Origin: Tyto alba
Taxonomy: Eukaryota; Chordata; Aves; Strigiformes; Tytonidae
Direction of reading: 5' to 3'
DNA: 64,000 nt
NCBI RefSeq assembly: GCF_018691265.1
Contig: NW_024881327.1
Span: 27,414,464 to 27,478,463 of the forward strand
Under the pieces are notes generated by a model that was not told the DNA's origin, did no database searches, and was given only the letters and a program-made list of their open reading frames with translations. Below, piece by piece: positions 1 to 13,500 of the stretch (positions are counted from its first letter, which is position 1; each line of letters starts with the position of its first letter). Both the position numbers and the translations under genes were made by a program.

Positions 1-1414
1 AAAATGATGATACCCAAGAGAGTTCTTTGATGATATGGAATTAGTTTCACAGGTTCAAGGCTATTTATTTCTCTGGGCTGTAACATTTATTGACATGGTT
101 TTTTGAATCTAAACAAAATCAAACACTCCACAAATCCAGTTACAGTTAAAATATGAGTAGGTTTTTCCAGTAATCATATGAGCTAGTAGTGATTCACTAG
201 TTCATGTTTGTAAACTACTCACTTCTGAAATAACATTTCTTGGAAACAACATTCCTGCTTACTAACTTACTGCTGATACGCTACTGTAGTTCCAGGCCCA
301 GGCAAGCAGAGATTCTTCTTCAAATGCAGTTTGTGAGCTTATACCTCAACTATTTGCATGTGGGGACATCAGGGCTGTCACCTGAATTTGAGCTTGGATG
401 AAAATGAGAACTAGTGTTATCATCTATAGAACAGGCTGAACAAGGCAATCAAACCATCTGTTTTAGTCAGGAGAACACGCTGCTTTTATGGCTTCCTATA
501 AAATCAGAATGTCAGATGTGAGAGACATTAGCATGTCAAAGTATTTAAACTGGTCTCACAGTGAAGTGCTTTATTAGTTGATGGAAATAAATAGTGAAAT
601 AAAATGAGAAAAAACTTTTTTAAAATGTACCTTGAGCCATTTTTAATTTCCTCTGGCTGACTAATAGGAATTTTACTGTCAGAGTACTTTGACACAGTTT
701 TATAAGTATTCCTCTTGAAATCAGAAAGGCTGGTTAGCAGGACTTTGAAGAGACAACAATGCAGTGTGCTCCCTGCATAATAATGAACCCTCTTGAAGTT
801 TCATACATTCATTGGGTCTTTCTAATCTTTTCAAACTGGTTTGCTCTCAGATTACGGAACCATGAAAACTGTGCTCAGTACTTAACAGCATCTCTCTACC
901 TTTCATTGTGATCTGCATTAGATGCTGTATTAGCACTACCAGAAAAAATTACATATTTCTACACTGTTTCACGGAGTTTCCATACTATCATAGGATTTGC
1001 TTTTGAAAGACCAAAGGTCTGTGTGGTATACTTTTAAAAGAAACTACAGACGTCAGGATTAGACAAATGCATATATTACTAGTAAATGTATTTCAAGAGT
1101 AGTGGTTTATGGGGTTTTTGAGCTAATTGAACGAATGTCTGAACCATTACTTGTAGATACATGTAGCATAATATAGATTATTATTTAAAAAGCACTGAAG
1201 TATTACAAAGTGTTATGTATTTTATACCCATTTATCAAGTGTGCACTATGACAATCTTATTTTGATTTCTTTGATAGTAACTATTCTTGATACCTTTTAA
1301 AATTTATATTGTAAGTGAAAATATTTTATGTGTTTCAGGATTATTAAGGAAGACGAAAACAGTAGATCTGATATTCCATACAAGTGTTTCAAAACTGTGC
1401 TTCTCTGCCTCCAG
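1..1414 (+). other. CORIN intron (3' part)
   Basis: AT-rich intron sequence ahead of the LDLa7 exon, with a pyrimidine-rich acceptor ending in CCTCCAG at 1414. I recognise no gene, RNA or repeat in it. Confidence 0.7.
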
Positions 1415-1528
1415 GCTGTAGAGAAAGGGGTCTTTGGGAGTGTCCTTTGAAGAAGCTGTGCATCAAACACACTATGATCTGTGATGGTTTCCCAGACTGT
1501 CCTGACATGATGGATGAAAAGAATTGCT
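1415..1528 (+). CDS. CORIN: CORIN exon: LDL-receptor class A repeat 7
   Basis: 114 nt, phase 1 at both ends, the usual symmetric LDLa exon. It reads [15 protein letters not shown] then [21 protein letters not shown]. The cysteine spacing and the acidic calcium-binding end ([12 protein letters not shown]) are those of an LDLa module. This repeat has P and M where many LDLa repeats have S (CPDMMDE in place of CSDGSDE), as I also recall for human corin (CPDYMDE). The donor is GTAAGG. Confidence 0.95.
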
Positions 1529-4500
1529 GTAAGGGCTTATGCAGTTTGTTAGTCCTGTAAGCACTGATCACATTTTTGGGATCTTGGGATGCAAAACAAG
1601 TGAAAGTAAAAAGGTTTTCTACAGGCAGAAAGGCTTAGTCATTCCCTCAGCTTCCTTTTCAGTTTTGATATGTCACCAATTTATCTCTTCCCTCATCTTG
1701 TGTCCTCACACATCCCTGTATCCTTGCTGTCTCCTTGGTCACTCTGATCCTCTCTTTTTTCTCTCTCTCTCCTCCTTCTTCTGTCTTTGTGCTTCTTTTC
1801 TTTATTCCTTGTAGCTTCTTGACTCCTTTTCCCAACTTTTCTCAACTTCATTCCATATAGGTATAGCTGCTCACTGCTCTTTTTTCTTTATTTCCTTTTG
1901 ATTTTCCTTCTGATCTGTTCTTCAGTAATTTTCATATGTCTCCCTGCTTTATTTTATTTTTCTTCTGCTTGACATTTCTTAGATTCTGTCTCCCCGCTTG
2001 GCTCCACAGGCTGCATCTACAATCCAAATTGTGATAAGTATCAGAGATACAAAACTTAGTATGGTGCGCTGATGGTACAGGCATACTGTCCACACACAGA
2101 GTTTAAGTCGGCGTGAAGTGCTGTCAGTGTGCAATAGGCTCTCTGGTCCCCTGGGGAGCTGCCCTGTGTTCTGTTTCCACTCGGCATCTGACTAGTGGGG
2201 TGGGAAGAGGTAGAAGACCTGCAAATGGCAGCTGCTTTGTAGGCTCCCACACTGCATGCAAATCTGCAAGTGGGTGCTGTAAGATGTTAGCTTTGCTTTC
2301 ATGAATGTGTGCTACTCCGAATTCTCTTCTTTTGAGAAAACCTGGTGTGGGGCCATGTCCTCAAGACAAGGAACTAGAAAAGACATACTGAGTGACACAG
2401 CCTGCACTCAGATGCTTAGTAAACTAGATCAAAAGCTGGAATGTTAGTTCTCTGGGCAATCCCAGTTTTTCAGCATTTTTGCTGGTACTGTAGTATATAA
2501 TTTTACAATTTACAAAAAGTTGCTTGTGAGTCTCTGGAGTTCTGTTGGCAGACACAGGATGGTAGACACATTTTATGTGCTATGTGGAGCATATGAATAT
2601 GTTTGCCAAAATGATTGGCAAGCTGTATATATCACTAGATCTAACTTTGCTTCTTTTTGGGAAGAGGCAGTTCACAGAATGTTTCCTAATCTGCTTTTCA
2701 TTGTGAAGACTACACCATTTGACTTCAAAGACGTTTGTGTGCTGTAATCTAAAAAAGGAAAGTGGTATTAAGGTGATTTGATCATGGTCACACATTAAGA
2801 TCATGGCAAAGAAAAGATTCTCTGAGGGCTTAGTTAAAGTTAGGCTTAGGTTAAGTTGCAGCATTTTGTGAATAATTATCAGACTATATTTCCTCTCTGC
2901 TTTTGTGTCGGGGCTCGATTGTTCCAAAATGGCAGCAAATGTTCCCCAGCTGAGGGCTTCCAGCTCTTGAAATACACTCTCTCTGGAAGGCAGAATTAGA
3001 GCTTTTTTGTTTTGCATGCTTTATTCCAGAGCCAGAAAGATCACTTATGTCAGAGTAGGCAGCAATGCCTGCTCTATCTATATGGTTTTCATTGTGAAGT
3101 ATATTTTTTGCACTAATGTTGCAAATAAATGCTTGGTTTTCATGGCAGTATAGGTATTATACAAGTCAGACATAGGCACAACTGAATGCAGATTCTTTCC
3201 ATGCAGACTCTCCCTCTCTGCTCTCCCCCAGCTCTCAAAGTTCCCTAACAATGGCATTTATATAAGCTGGAAGAGAAGTGTGTCGGTGAGGAGGGTACTA
3301 CAATGCTACACACCTCCCTTTCAGGAGGGGTCTGTTATGATTGGGGGAAAGCTAAAAGGCACTTGCAAATGGAAGCTCTTGTGGTTCCTGCACTGGACAG
3401 AGATTCAGGAAATCCCTATTTAATGCTGCCAGCTAGCAAACAACTGTGAACTGGAGCATGTCTATCTGTACATCAATTCCCCATTTCTAATTGGAGATAA
3501 AAATAATTCCATGATTTTAAATAGCAAAGAAGGATCTAAAAGTGAATATAGAGTTCCTGTGGATGAAAGCAAATACATATGCATTACAGTAAAATAATTT
3601 TTTTTCAAAGAACATGAAGAAATAAGCAGATTTGAAACAGTCTCCTAGTAAGCATGGAACACAGTATTTTCACTTAAAGCCTGTGAGAAGCTTAGAGAGG
3701 TTTCATATGACAAGACTAGAAATGATGCTAAGTAATCACAGATTTTGACATTTCCAGACACCCTCCCTTCCCTTTGATGCCCTCTGCCACTGTGTGGCAC
3801 CAATGACTTTCTGCCTCAGTGATGTCCATTCTGAATTTTCATAGAATCACAGAATGGTTTGGGTTTGAAGGGATCTTAAAGACCATCTAGTTCCAACCCC
3901 CCAGCCACGGGCAGGGACACCTTCCACCAGACCAGGTTGCTCAAAGCCGCATCCAACCTGGCCTTGAACACTTCCAGGGAGGGGGCAGCCACAGCTTCTC
4001 TGGGCAACCTGTGCCACTGTCTCACACTAAAGTATTTCTTTCTAATATCTAATCTAAATCTACCCTCTTTCAATTTAAAATCGTTACCCCTTATCCTATT
4101 TCTACAATCCCTGAACAAGAGTCCCTCCCCATCATTCCTGTAGCCCCCTTTAAGTACTGGAAGACCACTATAAAGTCTCTCCAGAGCCTTCTCTTCTCCA
4201 GTCTGAACAACCCCAACTCTCTCAGCCTGTACTCATAAAGGAGGTGCTCCTGCCCCTGGAGCGTCTTTGTGGACTCCTCTGGATCTGCTCAAGAAGGTCC
4301 ATGTCCTTCCTATACTGGGGACCCCTGAACTGGACACAGCACTGTAGGTGGGGTCTCATGAGAGTGGAGTAGAGGGGGAGAATCCCCTCCCTTGACCTGC
4401 TGGCCACACTCCTCTTGATGCAGCCCAGGATATGGTTGGCTTTCTGGGCTGCAAGTGTGCATTGGTGGGTCATGTTGAGCTTCTCATCAACCAACACCAC

Positions 4501-7500
4501 CAAGTCCTTCTCTGCAGGGCTGCTCTCAATCCACTCATCACCCAGCCTGTATTTGTGCTTGGGATTGCCCTGACCCATGTGCAGGACCTTGCACTTGGCC
4601 TTGTTGAACTTCATGAGGTTTACACAGGCCCCACCTCTCCAGCCTGTCCAGGTCCCTCTGGATGGCATCCCTGCCCTCCAGCATGCTGACAGCACCACAC
4701 AGCTTAGTGTCATTGGCAAACTTGCTGGGGGTGCACTCAATTCCACTGCCACTTTCTTACTCCTTAATTCTGATCTATGCCTACCTCCAACTTCCTTCTA
4801 ATTTTTTCCAGTCTCAGTGTGAACTTTACATTGATCATTTCTTTCTCAGAATGAAACATGGTTTTGTCCTTGCAGCGTTTTGTGAAGAGAGTGAACTTGA
4901 ATGTGCCAACCATGAATGTGTGCCACGTGAGCTCTGGTGTGATGGGCGAGCAGACTGCAGTGACAGCTCAGATGAATGGGACTGTGGTGAGTTTCTGCTG
5001 TGGTGTACTCTGCCTAGAAGTGGTGTTTGGGTGGTGGGATTAATCACTGGTGATTTGATGTAGAACACATTTGCAGTGGTGGAGAGATGCTCCTTTTATT
5101 ACCAAAGGGTGACTGGGTTGAGGTTGGGAAAGCATGCAAGAAAGTGGGCAAAATAGAAAGCAAAGACTCAATGTGAAGTGTCAGAGTGAAAAGATATAAG
5201 AAACGTGACATAGGAGGGAACTTCTACAATGTGTAAAATTGGGGAAGTGTTGTGGATAGAAGAGAGAGTAGGAAGATGTTCACATGTAGAATTCATTTGG
5301 GCAAAACTTCTAAGCCCTGATTCAGTACTTATGAAAATCAGTGTGAAATTCCCACTGACTGCAATGGTGCAGGTTCAGAGTTTATGAGAAGATAGTCCTA
5401 CTAGGTCCCCTCTGCACTGGCTAAAGACATGCAGAATGATGTAACCTGCTATTGCTACCTATATTCAGATTAGGCCTCATGCTTTTATGTGTTGTTAAAG
5501 CAGAGCTCTCCAAGTATTATTCTTTAAATATAAATTAAGGTGCATTTCAAAAATGTTGCAATGAAAAGGGGAAGTTTGGAAAATAGTAGTATGTCCTCTG
5601 GGATTTCACTGAGTTAACATGTATTTCTGTACAGGACAGTTTATATTACTAAATTTTGAGATGCTTTGTATGTAACTTTAAATGCATGATGTACCATGAT
5701 TTATAAAAACAAATATTTTATATTCATATTGAAGTAGATTGTATAAATAATTTAAGCCATTTAGCATTATATGAACATCTATAAACAACAGCATTTAATA
5801 AAACCAATGCGACAGAGAAGAACTGTTCTAGAAATGTTTATTTAAAAAGGAGTAATCTAGGATTAATACATACCTTTCTCTTGGGGAGAGAATATATATT
5901 CAGCGTAGGAAATTGCATAATGACTGGCTATGTTAGGATTAGTACTATCAAAGAAAAAGTCAGGGGAACAGTTTAACTAAAACCAGCATGTATTTCAGGA
6001 ATAACTGTAAACAACCCAACATCTTCTAAGGGATCCTAGAAAGGGAGGGATGTAAATTTCCATTTTGGGCTATTTTGAGAAGCTTTTTGTGTGTGATAAA
6101 AGCACACACTTTTGTACATGGTTTAAGAGAGAAACAATGGTAATGATATTTTTTGTAAACAATAGTTGTTTTTTCTTTCTCTAATTACACCTACATATTG
6201 TTATAACAGAAACAGTGCATATTACCGACAGTCAAAGAATAATATCACTCTTATGTCAAGCAGCATTCATCCCACAAATTACTTTAGTGATTTCAGTTGG
6301 ACTGTTTGTGGGGTAAAACATCATTTAAGATTAAGGCTATCAGAAACCCAAGTGAACCCATGCTGGTGACTCAATAGTATTCTGGTTTATTCTAATCCTC
6401 GAGATCTCCTTATTGTTTACTGTCTCATGCTGTTCAACGTTAGCAAGGTTCTGATAGCCATGGTTGCTTTGGCTTTAAATTACATAGCTGTTGAGCATAT
6501 AAAATCAGCAAAAGTGTCAGCATCTTGGAAAATTCTTTTGAATGTAGTTATGTGTCTTCAGATACCATTTATAAAACTGTGTGAAATAATACTGAAGTTG
6601 TTCTTTTTCTTTGCAGTTACCCTGTCTAAAAACATGAGTTCCTTGATGTTCCTGACCGTTCACAGGTCAGCTGCTGATAACCATGTTTGTGCTGATGAGT
6701 GGCAAGAAAATTTAAGCCAACTGGCCTGCAATCAGATGGGTTTAGGGTAAGGTCAGTAGTTTGTAGCATTGATGAATTTATTAGGACAATAGGAGTGCTG
6801 AAGTTATATTTGAATGATCATTGATCACTGTAATGTTAGACCTAGTGTGGAAATGGTTCCTAGAGAAAAGAGGTCATGAAATTACATGGACTATGTCAGG
6901 AAAAATAGCTCACTAAATTCTAGGCATTTTCACCACTTTATAAACATTACATGATCGTTATTAAAAGTGTACATTCTTGTCAAGCCTCAATATTTGAACT
7001 TGCAGTTACTGCTGAGGCTTAGGTTTGTTTGGCAATGTGATATTCTGTGTCTTCCTAAAGAATTAAAGCAGACTTGTCTTAGGAAACACAGGAAAATTTC
7101 TCTGCATTCATCTGCATTCTGCAACAAGTACTGTGACCTAGGTAAGCAGATATATTTAACTTGGGTATCTCTCAACAATGAATTGGTAAAGATAGAGCTT
7201 TCTGTGTGAAACTCAGAAAAAAAAACCAAATAGCCTCTATACATCTTTCTTACTGCATGCACACTAAAGTAATAGCTGCTTTATGAAGTAGTTGATGCAA
7301 AATATAACTGTTGGATAAAACCCAAGTTCATCTACTCTGATATCCAATGCTGTCTTCTATTAGGAAAAGACAAACCTGATGGTATAGAAGGATATATTTT
7401 GTCAGCGTCTGAGCCCCAAACTGGATTAAGAAGTGTCTTTTCTGTCTGCCTTTTACCACTACATATACTGACATACAATCTCGTTCTTTGTACCTTTCTG

Positions 7501-10500
7501 AAAAAACGCAGGACAAAGACCCTGGGTTACAGTGTCTGCACTCAACCTACTTTGTATTGCCTTGCCCTGCATGGATGCTTGACATCAGTTATAGCAAGAC
7601 CACCTGTGCTGACTGCCTGCCATTCTAACACAACTGTTCTGTACGCCTCTAGCTGGTTTAGTATTTCTAAATAATATTATCTTTATGCTTTAACTTTATA
7701 TAACATCCTAATCAGCTTAAATTCCTTTGATACCTTCAAGAATAGTTACTGCTTTTGCAACTATCTTGTTGTCTAAGAACAAACCAATGGTTTTAACATT
7801 AAAAAAGTTTTTCATCTTAATATTTCAGTCTCATGGACCTAACATAAAATTCACTAAGCTTTCCTATGATGCTTGCTGCTAGGAAAGTGAGAAAGGCATT
7901 CAATTATCACAATTGTCCTTTTTTCAGAGGTGTGCCTAGGCCAAAATTAACATGAATAGAAACTTACACCTTCCTGCCTTTTCACTGAGGCTTGCTAACA
8001 GATGCTACCAATCCTATCACTTGTAAGAAACGTATGAGATACAAATAATTATTAAATCTCAAAAATCCACTTTCTAACATGGGAAGATATTCTACAAATC
8101 AGTTTTTCTACAAATTCTTTTTTGTAGTGACAGGTGTTTGTGTGAAGGGCAGTGGGAAATTTCAGTTCAAATCAAGTCTACGTCTTCACTCGGAATCTAA
8201 TACCAATTTCTAATTCTTCCTGGCAGTACTTCAGAAAACAAAAGTAGTGTTTGTCTTTCCTTTCTTAATGCCTGATTTTGTCAATTACCTGAGACTTGAT
8301 TTTCTTAGCTATACTCCAAGTTTTTGTGAAGTGGTGCTGCCAAAAATACAGTAAATTAGCTTTGAAGAAGATCTATAAGAAAAACAAAGATTATAATGCA
8401 TTCTCCAGAACTAATTTCAAAAAGGAGTAATATGAATTAATATTTAATTATTTTGTTAACATTGCATGGGGTTTCAGTGAAAATGTCACAGAGGGCAGCA
8501 TTTTCTATGTGGTGAAGTGAAAGTTGGAATGATAAATTGGAGTTTCACACCACTGTGAAATCTGATCTAAAGTCATAAACTTCATCTGTTGGCCATTATG
8601 TCCTGCGTACTTTATTTATTTGACTTACGATAACAAGGAAGTCTTAATGTGAGGATAACATTGGTGTATTTAATAAGTTATTTCCAGTCACCATTGAGGG
8701 TACAGGTAAATTAGACTATATATTGCACAGAGCTCAAATAATTATGAAAAAAAATTCCTTTTAATAATTAAAAAACCAAAAACATATTTTAAGAAGTGCT
8801 TCTCTTCGGGTATTCTCAATTGGAAATACTTCATTTTACTCCTTCAGAAAATTAAAGCTGTGGGTATAGAAATTCTGTCCATATAACACACTGCAGAAAC
8901 CCCCAGTTTTGCAGATACGCAGATTTCTTTAATAATGACTTATGATGATACTTGATTTTGATTTAATCTTTCTCTTGTTTATTCTCAGAGAAAAATAGTG
9001 CACACAAGATATCAAAGTTGAGACTTCTTAATACCTTAGACCAGGAATTACAATGGTTGGTAGCACATGGTATTTTTATTTTCTGTAAAGCTCTACAAAC
9101 TTTTCATAAATATGTCTGGTGCTTTCCCAAAAGACAACTCCCAATTGCTATATAATGTGGTAATGATTAAAATATGAAAGCAATGTCTTTCCAACAGCTC
9201 ATAGATATTTTTAATTTTTTAGCCTAAATTCATCTAAAAAAAAAAAAATGAAGACAGTGGTTAAAGTTGGTTTAATTTAGCTGATAGTGGTAATGCATTT
9301 TACAGAGTATTGGTCTATCTATTTGGGAAGTATAAGCTCTGTGTCTGAAGCAACATTAAAGGTAATTCTATTCTGCCTGTTGCACAAAATTCAAGCTATT
9401 TTCCTGGCTCTTGGCCAATTCTAATTCCACAGATGATGTGTTTCTCCAGATTTTTCAGAGCACAGCACATGCAGTGTGTGATGCATGATGCAACATCACA
9501 GACAACTGCGCAAGTTCCAAGCATTGTCTGAAAGGCTTTGTACCAGTGGCCACTGTTGCTCAAGCTATGCAACCTGTGTTCTTTGTATTTCTTAGGTTTA
9601 CCTACAGCGCAAAAGGCTATTAGATACAAAGTAAGCTTTTGTTTATAATGCTAAGAGACTAATGGGAACTGTTTAAATCTTAGGTTTCATAGTTTACAGC
9701 CAGAGGGGATTATCAGATTACCTGATAGGACTGCCTGTTCATCTCAGGATAGATAATTTTTTTCAGAGACCTCTGACTGAGTCCCAGATTTAAATACAGC
9801 AAAGCATGTCTCTGGCAATTGGGTTTCCTGCTACCACAGTTAGAGAATGGAACAGCAGTTGCCATCAGCATCTCAGATCAAGGGTTAGCTGTGTCTGGGC
9901 ATGTGCTGCAGAGGCTGTGCTGCTGAAGCTGGGCATAGCTGTGCAGGCTCAGAACGTTATTTTAGAAGACTGTAGATTTGTCTCGATGCTTAATTGAAGA
10001 AGACCATTTTCATACACTTTGAAGTCCACATGTTTTGTTGGTGGAATAGTGATCATAAAACCACGGTCTCCTTAGATCTGAAATTTGACAAAACCAGACG
10101 TGAATGGAGTTGTTCCGTTACTGTATGGCAATGTAGTGAGATAGTTTTTCTTTCCTACACGAGGGTGAGATAACAAATGTAATAATGATAAACTTCAGCA
10201 GCTTTCACCCAGCAGAACAAGGGGAATTTTAGCTGATCTGCTTGTTCTGGTCTAGCAGTATCAGCAAAAAAATCACAGCTGTTTACCAAGTTACTTGTTT
10301 ATAAAAATCTACAGTAAGCTCTGCCGCTTGCTGCTGCTTCTGCTGCTCCCTTTCTTGGAGGCTGCGCCACTGGTGATCCACTGAAACAGTGTCCCGGTTG
10401 GGGCTGGCCTAGAGCTCCCGTCGGTCTGGCAGCGGGAGGAGCTGCAGCCCCCTGAGACCCCAGGGGCTCCCCAGGGCCCAGTGCCCTCACCTGTGTGCGG

Positions 10501-13500
10501 GGGCGGGGGGAGCACAGCTGGAGGGCTGGGCCCCGATTGGCCGATAGTCCATGTCACGTGACATTGTGCTCACTATATAAAGGCAGGAGGGGGCCAGGAG
10601 GGGCTGCCACTTCTGGGAGTGTGGCTGTGGGGCCTTTGTGCTGGGGATCGCTGGCTGGGAGCAGGTGGGTGTCGGTCGGTGGGTGGGTGGTGAGCAGCTG
10701 TATGGTACATTACCTGTTGGTACTGCTGTCAGCGTATTGTTCTGTTACTGTTATTAAACTGTTTTTATCTCAACCCGTGAGTCTCCCTTTGCCCCTCCGG
10801 TTCCCTCCCCATTCCCAAGTGGGGGGGGGTGGGTGAGCGGCTGTGTGGTGTTTAGCTGCTGAGTGGGCTCAAACGACAACAAACAGGTAGCTCCTTTTCC
10901 TTTTCTCCTCTGCCATAGCATCTACTCTGTGTGTATTTGTGCAAGGGAAAGGCCAATCTCTTGTTGCTGCCTGGCCTGTTGTCTCTCCTAATATTTTGTC
11001 ACTCTTTGGAACAAAGTTCTTTAATAATAATTGCTAACTGAGCAGTCAAGTTTCTGGACCAATAGTCTTCTCTTCTCACATGAAGATGCTTCCTAATTAC
11101 TTTGTATCTGTTTTTACACCAGGAATAACAAAAGTTTAGTTTAATGTCTTATTTGCTTAAAAACATCACAGAAACAAAAAATGGAATACTTCTGAATAAT
11201 ACTTCTGAATCCATCAGACAGGAAACAGATGCTCTGAAATAGGCCTAATTTGTTTTATATTAGTGCCCATGCACACGCTACTCATTATCTTCTGGCATAA
11301 CACAAGGCTTCCTTTTTCAAGCCTGCTGTCACATGAGGCTTAAAACAATGGACTTATAGAAGCTGAACAGAGGCATGTTACTGTTACTTTGAAGGGAGAA
11401 GGAATCCAGTTTATGGTTTACACTTTATTCTAAACTTGCAGATTAATATATTTGAGAGTTGTCTACAATGGAATAGGGAGAGTGAGGTATTAAAACCATT
11501 ACTGTACAGAAGTATCCCAAATTCTATTTTGTCTTTTTTTTCATTATGATTTAGTATGAAAGTATAATGTTCCCCATGTTTCACTGCAAACTATACTATA
11601 AACTTTGACTGTTGTGCACAGTGATCAGCAGGTAGCAGGCTAGAATGTTTTGAAAACTAATTAATATTTCCATTGTGCGATTTATGTAATGAAATTACCC
11701 TAAACATTGCTTTTCCCCATTGTGAGCACATTTATAATATAGAAGACAGATTGGGTTTTATTTTCTTTTTTAATTCTGAAAATCCCTCTCTTAAACACAC
11801 TGAAAAGAATCCATAGCTTGAAATTAAATGTATTAACAGAGTGTTATAACTTCTAAATTGCAAGTTGAAAAATTAGTAAAATATAAGTTAGAAGTTCCCA
11901 CTGGGGTAGATATAAGTGCTACTGCAAATTCAAATGTCTTGCCTTTCTGATTTTATGAGTGACTGATTGAGTAGAATCATTGAATAACTTTTTAAAAATT
12001 GTCTTAGATTAAAGGAAACTTCTTAGATTAAAGAAATTAGATATGTTAGAATTATAAGTGCTATTTGATGTTCATTAAATCTAGCAGACATCTTTCTGTG
12101 AAACAGCAAGACTAACTTGGCTAAGGCACAAGCTGTACAGGGACCTGAAACTGGAAGTGGAATTTGAGACAGAGTGGACATATAGCTCAAACTTACAAGA
12201 ACTCGTATAGAAAAACAGCATAAGCATCTGGAGAAAGAATCAGAAAAGCTAGCAATATTTAACAAAAAAAAGCAAAGCAAACAAACAAAACCCCCAAAAC
12301 AAAACCACAAAGAAAGCTCAGTGGGACATATTATGTTTCTAAGATGGCAAAGACATAAGAACTAGGGCTAGAGTAAGAAAACAATAGATTACATGCTGAT
12401 CTTCAAAGTATCTAGTTTTGCTGAAATCCAAGAACATTTGAGATTTATGGCTATAGCAGACCTCCATTATGGCTGCCAATAAATGGTAGTTTTGAGAAGT
12501 TGTAGAGAATGGCTACATAAGGCTAAAAACTGTTAGGTATCCCATCTTCCATTAAAAAGGGGAAAAGATGAAGATGCAGAGATTTACAAACAAGTTGCCT
12601 AGCTTCAATTATCAACAAATAATTACAGAAGTATAAGGTCTTAATGACAGACAGAATATATTTATCAATAACAAATCATGTCAGATTCCTTTATTCCTTG
12701 AAAAGGCAGAGACACTGTGGATAAGGAAGAAACAATAGATTTTTAACTTTCACACTATGCAAAATGACTTTTGAAATAAGTAAGGAGATAAAGACAAAGA
12801 TGAAATAATACGAGACTGTTGATGGTTCATTGTCAAACCATAAAGATGTACCTCTGGGGGGCTAGCCACATCCCAGTGTGTCTGGGATGATGCTCAGTGT
12901 TGTTGCAAGTCATTCAGATGATGGAGAGCACACTTAATCATTTCTCATTCAGTATCAAGCTAGGATGATCTGGAAGCATTTTGGAGGACAGGATTGGAAT
13001 GAAATTTTTTTTTTGACAGACTGGAGAAATAGCCTGAATTAACCAGGAGTGTTCATGTGTAATCCCTCTGGTGTATTCAGGTTGAGTTAGATTTTGACTA
13101 GTTGGGGAGAGTTCAGAATAGGTCATCAGGAATGACCAGAGACCGAGAAAGCATGGTCTGTGAAGAAGGTTGAAAGCTCTGCATGGTCAGTCATGGGGAG
13201 GGAGGTATAGGAGCCTTCAAATATGTGAAAGGCTGCTGCAAAGAGACAAGGAATAAACTGTTCTCCATTTCCAGTAGAAATAAGACAGAAGTAATGAGTT
13301 TAAGTGACAGGTATGAAGATTTAGAACAAACATTAGAAAAAAATTACTGACTAAATACTGGAATATATTGCCTGAAGATACTGAGGATTCTCCATCATTA
13401 GAGATTTTTACAAACAGGGCAGACAAAATCTGTCAGAGAGAAATTAGATATAGTTGATCTTATTTTGAATTAGGGGAATGGATCAAATACCTCATAAGAT

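Noticed and set aside
10495..10836. 113-codon open frame in the sense LTR
   Set aside because: It lies across LTR promoter and poly(A) elements; GC-rich LTRs often give chance frames.
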